A stretch of 64,000 nt of DNA from Subdoligranulum variabile (GTDB taxonomy: Bacteria; Bacillota; Clostridia; Oscillospirales; Ruminococcaceae), in assembly GCA_003343905.1 (NCBI GenBank), contig QAKI01000057.1:124001-188000 (forward strand), in the 5' to 3' direction. Position numbers and translations under genes: made by a program. The notes below the pieces were generated by a model. The model had not been told where the DNA came from and did no database searches. It saw nothing but the letters and a program-made list of their open reading frames with translations. Below are positions 26,371-34,300 of the stretch, in pieces. Within the stretch, counting starts at the first letter, position 1; each line of letters opens with the position of its first letter.

Positions 26371-26386
26371 TCACCTCGCTTTTCGA

Positions 26387-26773
26387 TCAGTTCATGGTGC
26401 ACAGCAGCGCGCCGGAGTCCACCACGTCGCCCTTGCGGACGTCCACGCTGGCGATCGTGCCGTCCTGCGGGGCGCTGATCTCGTTCTCCATCTTCATTGC
26501 TTCCAGGATCAGCAGCGTGTCGCCGGCCTTGACGGAATCACCCGGCTTGACGCGCACATCCAGGATGTTGCCCGGCATCGGCGCGTTGACAGCCACAGAA
26601 CCGGCCGTGCCGGCGGGCGCAGCAGGTGCGGCGGGGGCAGCGGCAGGAGCCGCAGCCGGGGCGGGAGCGGCAGCAGCGGGCGCAGCAGCCACAGGCGCGG
26701 CGGCGGTCCCGGTGCCTTCTTCCACCGTGACGTTGTAGGCGACACCATTGACAGTAACGATCAGGTTTTTCAT
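26387..26773 (-). CDS. Biotin carboxyl carrier protein (1.3S-like subunit)
   Basis: 128 residues: a short N-terminal beta segment (MKNLIVTVNGVAYNVTVEEG), an Ala/Pro-rich flexible linker (about residues 22-55) and a C-terminal biotinyl domain. The biotinylated Lys is in LEAMKMENEI. It carries CO2 between the carboxyltransferase upstream and OadA downstream. This domain order is the same as in the Propionibacterium 1.3S subunit and in Oad gamma/GcdC-like carriers. Confidence 0.93.
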   Translation of the reverse strand: MKNLIVTVNGVAYNVTVEEGTGTAAAPVAAAPAAAAPAPAAAPAAAPAAPAAPAGTAGSVAVNAPMPGNILDVRVKPGDSVKAGDTLLILEAMKMENEISAPQDGTIASVDVRKGDVVDSGALLCTMN

Positions 26774-26830
26774 AGGAATTTTCCTCCTTAAACAATCAAA
26801 GCATAAAAATCCCAGCCTGCGGGATAGAGG

Positions 26831-28153
26831 TTACAGCGTGATGTTGCCGTGCTTTTTAGCCAGACGCACCGCGCGCTTGCTTGCCAGCATATCCAGTGCC
26901 TGCGCCACCGCGCCGCGCACTGCCGCCGCATCGCAAACCGTATCAGCCGCGCCGTCGCGGGCCGCGGCTTCAGCGCCGCAGACCTCTTTGGCGTAAGCGG
27001 CCGCTTTCGCCTTGGTAGCTTCGGCAATGTTATCCGAAGCATAGATCTCGTCCTTGTACAGAACGCTCACTGCCGTTTCGGGAGCCAGCGGGGCGATGGT
27101 GCAGCCCTTGACCGCGATACGCCAATCAGCGCAGGCGCCGAACACCGTGTAGACGGGGCCTACCGCCTCACCGGCCAGCACCGCGATCTTCACCGTGGTG
27201 GCCTCGGCATAGACGCCCGCCATACGGGCCGCCTGACGGATACCGCCCGCCTGGTCGTCCCCTTCACTCTTGACGAAGCCTTCGTTGTTCACGACCGTCA
27301 CCACGGGGATGCTGTACGCATCGCACAGGCGGACAAAGCGGGCCGCCTTGGCGGTGCACTTGTGGCACAGCGCGTCCTTCCCGGTCGCAAGGATGCCGAC
27401 GGTGCTGCCGTTGATCGTGGCCAGCGCCGTGACGATATTCTTGCCGTAGCCGCTGTACAGTTCTACCGCGCTGCCGGTATCGGCCAGAGCTTCCACAGCG
27501 CCCTGGGCCGTGTACTTGGCCATGTTCAGGGGCTTGGCGGAAGGCTCAAAGTCAAACAGAGCCGGGCCAGACAGATTGTTGGAGGGCAGCAGCGCCGCAA
27601 CGGCCGCAGCCTTCTTGGCCGCCGCCACCGCATCCGCTACCGTCACAGCCGCCACGCCCGCTTTGGCCGCAAAGGCAGCCGAACCGGCGCCGCTCACGCT
27701 GTCCTGCGCGGTAAACGGCGCGTTGAGGAACAGTTCGGCGTCCTCCGCCATGATGCACAGGTCCGCCGCGGCCGCGTGGATGGCACTGGTGCCCGCGCAG
27801 GTGCCGGTGACTACCGCGATCTGCGGCACGACACCGGAAACGCGCGCGATCTGCGCCGTCAGCGCCGAGGTGGCTTTGAGCAGTTCCAGACCGCCGTCCA
27901 GCTTGGCGCCCGAAGCGTTGTAGAACGTCACGACGGGCGCGCCCGTCTGTGCCGCCATCTCCAGCACGTGGATCTTCCGCTCAATGTCCTGCACAGTGAC
28001 AGGCTCGCCGTTCTCATACACAACGTAGGTGCTCTGCCCGTTGGCGCAGCCGTAAGCGGCGCTGACGGCACCCTCTGTGTACAACGGCATGGAAGCGCCG
28101 TCGTCAAAAAATGCTGCAAGGATCTCTGCCTTGCCAGGTTTGTTTGCTGCCAT
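26831..28153 (-). CDS. Acyl-CoA carboxyltransferase subunit (12S/PccB-like)
   Basis: 440 residues with the two crotonase-like halves of acyl-CoA carboxylase beta subunits. The N-half has VVTFYNASGAKLDGGLELL and GVVPQIAVVTGTCAGTSA; the C-half has CDAYSIPVVTVVNNEGFVKS and GGIRQAARMAGVYAEATTVK. It is shorter and more Ala-rich than PccB (about 510-520 residues). It should accept an acyl-CoA substrate such as methylmalonyl-CoA or malonyl-CoA, but which one cannot be read from sequence. The ATG at 28153 follows GGGAGG by 7 nt. First gene of the operon. Confidence 0.85.
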   Translation of the reverse strand: MAANKPGKAEILAAFFDDGASMPLYTEGAVSAAYGCANGQSTYVVYENGEPVTVQDIERKIHVLEMAAQTGAPVVTFYNASGAKLDGGLELLKATSALTAQIARVSGVVPQIAVVTGTCAGTSAIHAAAADLCIMAEDAELFLNAPFTAQDSVSGAGSAAFAAKAGVAAVTVADAVAAAKKAAAVAALLPSNNLSGPALFDFEPSAKPLNMAKYTAQGAVEALADTGSAVELYSGYGKNIVTALATINGSTVGILATGKDALCHKCTAKAARFVRLCDAYSIPVVTVVNNEGFVKSEGDDQAGGIRQAARMAGVYAEATTVKIAVLAGEAVGPVYTVFGACADWRIAVKGCTIAPLAPETAVSVLYKDEIYASDNIAEATKAKAAAYAKEVCGAEAAARDGAADTVCDAAAVRGAVAQALDMLASKRAVRLAKKHGNITL

Positions 28154-28210
28154 ACAGTGACCTCCCAATGGTGTAAGACTGACTGTTTTTCATAAAAATG
28201 TTAATGAAAA

Positions 28211-28226
28211 TGTGTCATTTGGCACA
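28211..28226. promoter_or_regulatory. candidate operator at the carboxyltransferase promoter
   Basis: An imperfect palindrome TGTGTCATTTGGCACA, with TGTGNCA half-sites separated by 2 nt. It begins 1 bp downstream of the -10 box, around the predicted transcription start. The shape recalls Crp/Fnr-family sites (TGTGA-N6-TCACA), but no cognate regulator is visible. Confidence 0.4.
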
Positions 28227-28255
28227 ATTATACTACTTTGTGCAACTTTCTACAA
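28227..28255 (-). promoter_or_regulatory. sigma-A-like promoter of the transcarboxylase-like operon
   Basis: TTGTAG (28255-28250), a 17-bp spacer and a perfect TATAAT (28232-28227) on the minus strand. Leader of about 65 nt to the ATG. Confidence 0.6.
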
Positions 28256-28304
28256 GTATAAAGTTGTGGATTTTCTGTCAAATTCTTTCCGGCAGCGGTA
28301 TTTT

Positions 28305-29114
28305 TTACCGTTTTTCTTCATTCCGGCGCAGCGGACCGGGGCGCGTGCCCGGCTGCTGTGCCCGCGCCGGCGTTGCGCGGGTGTTCTTTTGCGCCGCATT
28401 GCGCAGGGCGGTGATCTCGGATTTTTTCAGCTCCCGGTACTCGCCCGGCTGCAGCATGCCCAGTTTGACGGGGCCTTCGGCGCTACGTTTCAGCCGCGCC
28501 ACCTGCAGCCCCACGGCCGAGCACATCCGCCGGATCTGGCGGTTGCGGCCCTCGTGCAGGGTGATCTCCAGCACAGTGCGGCCGGGTTCGTCCGATGCCA
28601 CATGGATCACGCAGGGCTGCGTCCGAACGCCGTCGTCCAGTACCACGCCGGACGCCATTTTGACGATCTGTTCTTCTGTTGCGCGGGGATTGACCGTCAC
28701 GCGGTACAGCTTGCCCACGCCGCCGGACGGATGGGTCAGCAGGTTGATGAACGCGCCGTCGTCGGTCATCAGCAGCAGACCTTCGCTGTCTTTATCCAGG
28801 CGGCCCACCGGGCGCAGCATGGCGGGCACGTCCGCCACCAGATCCATGACCGTTTTGCGGCCGCGGTCGTCGGAACGGGTCGTCAGGTAGCCGCGGGGCT
28901 TATTCAGCATGATATAGGTGTATTGGCGCTTGCGCACGATGCGGACGTTTTTGCCGTCGATGGACACCTTGTCATAGTCCGGGTCCATCTTGTCGCCCAG
29001 GCCCACCGGGTGCCCGTTCACTTTCACTTTCCCGGCTGCGATCAGGCGCTCCGCCTCGCGGCGGGAGCAGATGCCCTGATCGGCCAGCACTTTTTGAATC
29101 CGCTGTTCTGCCAT
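28305..29114 (-). CDS. rluB: RluB/RsuA-family pseudouridine synthase
   Basis: 269 residues: N-terminal S4 RNA-binding domain (RIQKVLADQGICSRREAERL) and a synthase domain with catalytic Asp in GRLDKDSEGLLL, then RKGRNRQIRRM-like HEGRNRQIRRMC. The C-terminus is an extra basic, Pro-rich tail of about 30 residues. It modifies 23S rRNA near position 2605 (E. coli numbering, family knowledge). It lies at the end of the scpA-scpB-DUF2953-gerW cluster, as in Bacillus and Clostridia. Confidence 0.93.
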   Translation of the reverse strand: MAEQRIQKVLADQGICSRREAERLIAAGKVKVNGHPVGLGDKMDPDYDKVSIDGKNVRIVRKRQYTYIMLNKPRGYLTTRSDDRGRKTVMDLVADVPAMLRPVGRLDKDSEGLLLMTDDGAFINLLTHPSGGVGKLYRVTVNPRATEEQIVKMASGVVLDDGVRTQPCVIHVASDEPGRTVLEITLHEGRNRQIRRMCSAVGLQVARLKRSAEGPVKLGMLQPGEYRELKKSEITALRNAAQKNTRATPARAQQPGTRPGPLRRNEEKR

Positions 29115-29130
29115 GTGTACTCCTTATGTT

Positions 29131-29523
29131 TTACGCTTCCGGCTTTTCTTCCGCCGGTTTGTCCCGTTTCAGGCTGGCCGTGATCTTTTCCACCAGTTCG
29201 GGCAGGGCCGCGATGGCGTTATCCACCGCAGTCACCTTCTCGATCAACTGCACCGTGCGGACGTTCCCGCCCGAAATGACCAGAAACGCCACCGGCGTGA
29301 CCGAGACCCCGGCGCCCGTGCCGCCGCCGAACATCGGCTTGTCCGACTTCGGCGCCACGTCGGAGCCGCCCGAAGCGAACCCGAACGTCACGCGGGACAC
29401 CGGAATGATGGTGGTGGCGGCGTCCACATGGATGGGGTCCCCAATGATCGTGCTGGTATCCACCATTTCGCGGATCTTGTCGATGGTAACGCCCATCAGA
29501 CCTTCAATAGGATGTTCTGCCAT
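29131..29523 (-). CDS. gerW: GerW/YtfJ-family sporulation and germination protein
   Basis: 130 residues with the family blocks EHPIEGLMGVTIDKIREMVD, TIIGDPI, IIPVSRVTFGFASGGSD and FGGGTGAGVSVTPVAFLVI. YtfJ/GerW is a forespore-expressed protein needed for normal spore germination in Bacillus (family knowledge). The ATG at 29523 follows GGGAGGAG by 6 nt. It is downstream of the DUF2953 (YtfI-like) gene; the ytfI-ytfJ pair is conserved. Confidence 0.93.
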   Translation of the reverse strand: MAEHPIEGLMGVTIDKIREMVDTSTIIGDPIHVDAATTIIPVSRVTFGFASGGSDVAPKSDKPMFGGGTGAGVSVTPVAFLVISGGNVRTVQLIEKVTAVDNAIAALPELVEKITASLKRDKPAEEKPEA

Positions 29524-29548
29524 AGTAACTCCTCCCAAGTTTATTGTA

Positions 29549-30346
29549 TCAGACAGGTTGTGGTTCTTTCTTTGGCTGCGGCTGCAGCAGCGGGTCCCTC
29601 CAGATGCGGTACAGCAGGTGGAGAAGCAGCGCCGCGCGCGCCGACATCGTAAAGCTGATCTCCCGTTCTTCCCGGCGCTGGCCGGTAAAATCCGGCTCCA
29701 GCCAGAGGCGGTCGCTTTGCAGTTGGATGACCTGCCGGGCCAGCGTCAGCAATGTATTCAGCGCCGGCAGCGCCGCCCCGTAAACGATGGCGGTGCGGGC
29801 GGCGTCCTCGCAGGTCACCGTCCAGAACACATTCAAATGCTGTACCCGGACCTTAAAATGAGAATGGCGGTGCAGCCAACGTATATGGCCCGCTATGCAG
29901 TTCAGCAAAGCGCGCGGGTCCTCCTCCGCCAGGGCTAGCATCCGCTCCATGCGCCCTGCGGCAGCCGCGGGGGCTTTGGGGGCGTCCGGCTCTTTGTCCG
30001 GCGGTTCTGGGCGTTTTGGCTCTACCCGTACGGGGCCTGCAGGTTCCTTCCCGGCGGGCGGCTGCGCCTGTCGGGGCGGTGCCTGTGCAGACGGCGCAGA
30101 CGAAACCGGCGGAGACTTCCCCGTTCCCGGTGCAGCAGACTGGCCGGGGAACGGCGGCGCCGGTGCCCCGGCATGGTACGACCACAGCGTGCGGCGCAGC
30201 GGGCCGCAAATTGCTGCGACCCGTACCCGGCCCCGCCGGTATTCCACGGAAAAGCCCAACGGCACGAACATCGCCGCTATCAGCAGCAAAACAAGGACCG
30301 CCAGCAGGATCAGCACGACTTTCAGGATCGTGAATACTACAGGCAT
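29549..30346 (-). CDS. DUF2953 membrane protein (YtfI-like)
   Basis: 265 residues: an N-terminal transmembrane helix (about 6-28), a long Pro/Ala-rich segment of low complexity (about 60-130) and a conserved C-terminal DUF2953 part (HFKVRVQHLNVFWTV and AIVYGAALPALNTLLTL). Function is unknown. It is regularly paired with gerW in spore formers, which suggests a role in sporulation. It starts 6 nt downstream of scpB. Confidence 0.8.
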   Translation of the reverse strand: MPVVFTILKVVLILLAVLVLLLIAAMFVPLGFSVEYRRGRVRVAAICGPLRRTLWSYHAGAPAPPFPGQSAAPGTGKSPPVSSAPSAQAPPRQAQPPAGKEPAGPVRVEPKRPEPPDKEPDAPKAPAAAAGRMERMLALAEEDPRALLNCIAGHIRWLHRHSHFKVRVQHLNVFWTVTCEDAARTAIVYGAALPALNTLLTLARQVIQLQSDRLWLEPDFTGQRREEREISFTMSARAALLLHLLYRIWRDPLLQPQPKKEPQPV

Positions 30347-30352
30347 CGCCGC

Positions 30353-30934
30353 TCACTTCCATTCCAGTTGTTCGACCTGATCTTCGTCGGACGGTTCCTC
30401 CCCCGCCGGTTCCTCCGCCACTTCGTCATGCAGCGGCGGGAGGTCCTGCAGACTGCCCAGCCCAAAGACGCGCAGGAAGGTATCGGTCGTCTGGAACGCC
30501 ACCGGCCGTCCGGGCAGGTCCAAACGTCCGGCTTCCTCGATCAGGCCCTTTTCCAGCAGTTTTGTCACGGTGGAGGACGAATCCACGCCGCGCACCTGTT
30601 CGATAAAACTGCGCGAGACCGGCTGGTTGTAGGCGATGACCGCCAGAACTTCCAGCGCCGCAGGCGAAAGCGGCGCGTTGCGGCGGGTGTCGAGGATGCG
30701 TTTCACAACTTCCCCGTAATAGGGCCGCGTGGTCATCTGCCAGCGGTCCGGCTCGAACTGCAGGATGGCGAAGCCGCTTTCCTGCTCGTCATAGCGCCGC
30801 TGCAAACCGCGCAGCAGTTCCTCGGTATCCGGGATGGAAAGGCGCAGCGCGTCCGCCAAGCGCTCGGTTTCCACCGGTTCCCCGTTGGCAAAAAGCATGG
30901 CTTCCAGCGCCCCGGTATATTGTGCTTTATTCAC
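30353..30934 (-). CDS. scpB: Segregation and condensation protein B
   Basis: Winged-helix subunit of the SMC-ScpAB condensin. It has 193 residues with the family pattern ALEAMLFANGEPVE, LSPAALEVLAVIAYNQPVSR and RGVDSSSTVTKLLEKGLIEE, plus an acidic tail. The GTG at 30934 is preferred: it follows GAAAGGAGG by 9 nt and gives VNKAQYTGALEAM; an upstream frame extension lacks a site. It overlaps scpA by 8 nt. Confidence 0.94.
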   Translation of the reverse strand: MNKAQYTGALEAMLFANGEPVETERLADALRLSIPDTEELLRGLQRRYDEQESGFAILQFEPDRWQMTTRPYYGEVVKRILDTRRNAPLSPAALEVLAVIAYNQPVSRSFIEQVRGVDSSSTVTKLLEKGLIEEAGRLDLPGRPVAFQTTDTFLRVFGLGSLQDLPPLHDEVAEEPAGEEPSDEDQVEQLEWK

Positions 30935-31658
30935 GGGCAGCGCCCTCCTTTCTTCTATGGTGGCTGCGGTCAAGGTTCAGGGTCCCGTTTTCCTCCACGC
31001 GGACCCTGCCCGCGCGGATCAGTTCCAGCAGCGCCAGAAAGGTCGCCACGTTGGTGCTGCGGCTTTCTTCCCGGCTGAACAGTTGGTGGATGCCGCGCAG
31101 GCTGCCCCGCAGCAGGCCGCGCAGCATATGGGACACACGGCTCGCCACTGAAACGAAGGGCGCCGTGACCAGCGGTTCAAAGCGGTCCTGCGTAGGCTTG
31201 CGTTTGCGCAGGCTGCGGCCCATCAGGCTGAACCACGCCTGTACCAACAGGTTTGGATCATGGCGGCGGGTATATTCAGCCGCGCCTACCAGCGGCATGG
31301 GTTCCCGCACGGCCGTGTACAGGTCCCGCGCGCGGCTGCCCAGACGGGCCGCCACTTCTTTGCAGGCGCTATACTCGATCAGGCGGCCGGTCAGTTCGGC
31401 CTTCATGCGCTCGGCTTCCGGGCTGCGCGGCAGCAGCAGCGCGCTCTTCATCTGGACCAGATGGGCCGCCATATCAATAAATTCGCTGGAAACTTCCATG
31501 CGGCCCTGCTGCATCGTACTGATGGCCGCCGTGTACTGGTCGATCAGTTCCATGATGTTCACATCATAGAGGTTCATCTTATTCTTGCCGACCAGATAGA
31601 GCAGAAGGTCCAGCGGGCCTTCAAATTCTTCCAGTTTGAACGTCAGCGTTTCTTGCAA
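30927..31658 (-). CDS. scpA: Segregation and condensation protein A
   Basis: Kleisin subunit of SMC-ScpAB, 243 residues. The N-terminal signature FEGPLDLLLYLV and the middle block EFIDMAAHLVQMKSALLLP are clear. The C-terminal half carries the winged-helix contact region (FLALLELIRAGRVRVEE) with an unusually basic, Arg-rich middle (about 160-215). I place the start at the TTG at 31658, 2 nt after the site-2 protease stop and preceded by a G-rich site; upstream frame extension overlaps that gene. Confidence 0.92.
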   Translation of the reverse strand: MQETLTFKLEEFEGPLDLLLYLVGKNKMNLYDVNIMELIDQYTAAISTMQQGRMEVSSEFIDMAAHLVQMKSALLLPRSPEAERMKAELTGRLIEYSACKEVAARLGSRARDLYTAVREPMPLVGAAEYTRRHDPNLLVQAWFSLMGRSLRKRKPTQDRFEPLVTAPFVSVASRVSHMLRGLLRGSLRGIHQLFSREESRSTNVATFLALLELIRAGRVRVEENGTLNLDRSHHRRKEGAARE

Positions 31659-31660
31659 AT

Positions 31661-32338
31661 TTACCCCCACATTATCATCTCTACAAAGCCGGTCCAATCC
31701 ACCAGACAGTTCCACATGGCGTTGACCGCGATCGAAAGCGGGCGGTCCAGCAGCCCCATAAAGACAAGGAACAGCACCGCCAACATGATATACCGCTCAT
31801 ACCGCATCGCACGGAAATACAACTGCCGGGGCAGGAACAGCAGCGCGATCCGGCTGCCGTCAAACGGCGGGATCGGCAGCAGGTTGAACACCGCAAGGCT
31901 CAGGTTCATCACGATCATATCGTACAGCAGCATTTCCAGTATGAGCAGCGGCTGAACGGCCTGGCCCGCCGTACTGTAAAACAGAACTTTGTACAGGATC
32001 ATGGACACCCAGGCCAGCAAAAGGTTGGACAGCGGCCCCGCCGCAGCGGAGATCGCCATGCCCACCTTGGGATTTTTGTACTTCCACGGGTTGACCCCCA
32101 CCGGTTTGGCCCAGCCGACGCCGCCCAGCAGCATGCACAGCGCGCCCAGCGGGTCAAAATGGCGGATCGGATTCAAGGAAAGCCGCCCGGCGCGTTTGGC
32201 GGTATCGTCCCCCAGCCAGGAGCTGACCAGCGCATGGGCCGCCTCGTGGAACGGGATGGCGATCAGCACGACCACCGCCCGCAGCAGATATTCCAGGACC
32301 TGATACGGCGACAACAAGCCGTTCAAAACAAGCACCAC
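31661..32338 (-). CDS. Site-2 protease family (M50) membrane metalloprotease
   Basis: Intramembrane zinc protease of 225 residues with about five to six transmembrane segments. The zinc motif HEAAH is at about residues 31-35 and the second signature NLLPIPPFDGSRI at about 154-166. It is of the widespread YwhC-type located before scpA in Clostridia; it is not clearly SpoIVFB, although SpoIVFB is also M50. Substrate unknown. First gene of the scpA cluster. Confidence 0.9.
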   Translation of the reverse strand: MVLVLNGLLSPYQVLEYLLRAVVVLIAIPFHEAAHALVSSWLGDDTAKRAGRLSLNPIRHFDPLGALCMLLGGVGWAKPVGVNPWKYKNPKVGMAISAAAGPLSNLLLAWVSMILYKVLFYSTAGQAVQPLLILEMLLYDMIVMNLSLAVFNLLPIPPFDGSRIALLFLPRQLYFRAMRYERYIMLAVLFLVFMGLLDRPLSIAVNAMWNCLVDWTGFVEMIMWG

Positions 32339-32478
32339 CCCATATGAATTTCATCTTATTATATCGTACAAGGGGGCGCAAAACAAGCCCCGGCGCGGCA
32401 ACAGCGCGCCACTTTTGCCCGGATTTTGGGCGGACGCGCACTTTTACAAAAAAAGTACAAGTTTTTTGTGCAAAGGGC

Positions 32479-32507
32479 TTGCAATTCCGGGAAATATTCG
32501 TTATAAT
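32479..32507 (+). promoter_or_regulatory. sigma-A-like promoter of rpmB
   Basis: TTGCAA (32479-32484), a 17-bp spacer and a perfect TATAAT (32502-32507). Short leader of about 27 nt with AAAAGGAGG. Confidence 0.75.
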
Positions 32508-32540
32508 AGTACAGCTATTGAAAAGGAGGTGCAAGCAATT

Positions 32541-32729
32541 ATGGCCAAATGTTCTTGCTGTGGCAAAGGTGTCACGTTCGGTATCAAAGTTTCCCACTCT
32601 CATCGTCGGAGCAACCGTACCTGGAACCCCAATGTCAAGCGCGTGAAGGCGATCGTGGACGGTTCCCCGAAGTATATCTACGCCTGCACCCGCTGCCTGC
32701 GCTCTGGTAAAGTTACCCGTGCGGTCTGA
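32541..32729 (+). CDS. rpmB: 50S ribosomal protein L28
   Basis: 62-residue ribosomal protein of the zinc-ribbon (C+) form, with CSCC at the N-terminus and CTRC near the C-terminus. The core SHSHRRSNRTWNPNVKRVKA is typical of L28. AAAAGGAGG lies 11 nt upstream of the ATG. In Bacillus rpmB neighbours spoVM; here it is about 20 kb away. Confidence 0.96.
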   Translation: MAKCSCCGKGVTFGIKVSHSHRRSNRTWNPNVKRVKAIVDGSPKYIYACTRCLRSGKVTRAV

Positions 32730-32743
32730 TTGGAAGGAAAAAT

Positions 32744-32779
32744 TGCCGGTCACTTCGCGTGATCGGCATTTTCTCTTTT
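32744..32779 (+). terminator. intrinsic terminator after rpmB
   Basis: A 10-bp stem with one G-T pair (32744-32753 and 32759-32768), a 5-nt loop and a TTTTCTCTTTT tail. Confidence 0.8.
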
Positions 32780-32804
32780 ATACGGTATTTTTAAGGAGAA
32801 CGCC

Positions 32805-32978
32805 ATGCTGCCACGCGACCCGTTTATTCTGTTCAGCTATGTAAACACCAAGCTGCGCGACCGCGACCCCAATCTGGACGTATTCTGCGAGGAAGAAGGC
32901 GTGGACAAAGCCGCCCTGTGCAAGACCCTGGCGGAAGTGGGTTACGAGTACAATCCCGCGCGCAACCAGTTTGTGTAA
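32805..32978 (+). CDS. DUF4250 small protein
   Basis: 57-residue acidic protein reading LPRDPFILFSYVNTKLRD near its start and ending in YEYNPARNQFV. This matches the DUF4250 family of Firmicutes and Bacteroidetes, a domain of unknown function. AAGGAG lies 10 nt before the ATG. It follows the rpmB terminator and precedes the ATP-grasp gene by 34 nt, so these two may form a small unit. No promoter was recognised. Confidence 0.8.
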   Translation: MLPRDPFILFSYVNTKLRDRDPNLDVFCEEEGVDKAALCKTLAEVGYEYNPARNQFV

Positions 32979-33012
32979 GTTTGTTTTGCGAGAGAGGAAG
33001 TAACGCCACTCC

Positions 33013-34206
33013 ATGAATTTCATCTTTGTCAGCCCCCATTTCCCCAAGACCTACTGGAATTTCTGCGACCGCCTGTACCGCAATGGCGTCAATGTCCTGG
33101 GGATCGGGGACGCGCCTTTTGAGGAGATCCCGTCCGAACTCAAGCACTGCCTGACCGAGTATTACCGGGTGGGCGACTTGGGCAATTATGACGAGATGGT
33201 GCGTGCGGTCGGGTATTTCACCTTCCATTACGGGAAGATCGACTGGCTGGAATCCAACAACGAATACTGGCTGGAGATGGACGCCCAACTGCGCACCGAC
33301 TTCAACATCACCACCGGCGCGCAGAATGATTTCATCGCGCGGATCAAGTTCAAAAGCAGGATGAAAGACAGCTATCGCGCCGCGGGGGTCCCCGTGGCGC
33401 GGTATCACATGGTGAGCACGCTGGCCGCCGCGCGGGCTTTTATCCGCCAGGTCGGCTACCCGGTCATCGTCAAACCGGACAACGGCTGCGGCGCGGAGGC
33501 AACCTACAAGCTCAAAAACGAAGCGGACCTGCACGCATTCTATGCCGCGCCGCCCACGGTCCCCTATATTATGGAGGAATACATCAGCGGCAGCATCGTC
33601 AGCTTTGACGGTGTGGCGGATTCCCACTGTGTCCCGCTGTTCTGCACGTCCAACGTGTTCCCCACGCCGCTGCTGGACATCGTCAGTCAGGAAGGGGATC
33701 TCGCCTACTGGACGCAGAAACGCGTGCCGCCCCAGCTCAAGGATGTAGGCTTTCGTACCATCAAAGCCTTTGGCGCCAAAAGCCGCTTCTTCCACTGCGA
33801 GTTCTTCCAACTGGACGCCGACAAGCCCGGTCTGGGCAAAAAGGGCGACTATGTGGCGCTGGAAGTCAATATGCGCCCGGCAGGCGGGTACACCCCCGAT
33901 ATGATCAACTACGCCAACTCGGTGGACTGTTACCAGATCTGGGCGGACATGGTCTGCTATGACGCGGTGCGGAACCTGGACCTGCACGGCCCCCGCTTCT
34001 TCTGCGTCTACGCTTCGCGGCGCGACTGCCATACCTACCGCCATTCCCACGAGGAGATCATGGCCCGTTACGGCACCCGCATGAAAATGTGCGACGTTCT
34101 GCCCCCGGCCCTGCGGCTGGATATGGGCGACCGTATGTACACGGTGAACCTGCGCACGGAAGCCGAGCGCGACGCCTTTATCCGCTTTGTGCAGGAACGC
34201 GCTTGA
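33013..34206 (+). CDS. ATP-grasp family carboxylate ligase
   Basis: 397 residues with an N-terminal Rossmann-like start (MNFIFVSPHFPKTYWNFCDR) and an ATP-grasp core. Motifs seen: GYPVIVKPDNGCGAEATYKL (ATP-binding Lys), YIMEEYISGSIVSFDGVAD and ALEVNMRPAGGYTPDMIN (Mg-binding Glu/Asn). It should join a carboxylate to an amine or thiol, but the substrate cannot be told. A partner enzyme is not next to it. The downstream neighbour is convergent. Confidence 0.85.
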   Translation: MNFIFVSPHFPKTYWNFCDRLYRNGVNVLGIGDAPFEEIPSELKHCLTEYYRVGDLGNYDEMVRAVGYFTFHYGKIDWLESNNEYWLEMDAQLRTDFNITTGAQNDFIARIKFKSRMKDSYRAAGVPVARYHMVSTLAAARAFIRQVGYPVIVKPDNGCGAEATYKLKNEADLHAFYAAPPTVPYIMEEYISGSIVSFDGVADSHCVPLFCTSNVFPTPLLDIVSQEGDLAYWTQKRVPPQLKDVGFRTIKAFGAKSRFFHCEFFQLDADKPGLGKKGDYVALEVNMRPAGGYTPDMINYANSVDCYQIWADMVCYDAVRNLDLHGPRFFCVYASRRDCHTYRHSHEEIMARYGTRMKMCDVLPPALRLDMGDRMYTVNLRTEAERDAFIRFVQERA

Positions 34207-34230
34207 CTCCCCCAAAAAACGATACAGCAA

Positions 34231-34276
34231 GGCCCCGGCACGGTGCAATTTGTGTTGCACTGCGCCGGGGCTTTTT
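34231..34276 (+). terminator. intrinsic terminator after the ATP-grasp gene
   Basis: A long interrupted stem: GCCCCGGC (34232-34239) pairs with GCCGGGGC (34264-34271), with an inner GTGCAA/TTGCAC stem, then CTTTTT on the + strand. The minus strand has no T-run, so it is unidirectional. Confidence 0.8.
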
Positions 34277-34300
34277 GTCTGTTTTTACCGTCCGGTTCTC

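Noticed and set aside
31661..32338. SpoIVFB as identity of the M50 protease
   Set aside because: BofA is present in the window, but this protease fits the general site-2 protease next to scpA better than SpoIVFB, and SpoIVFA is not adjacent.
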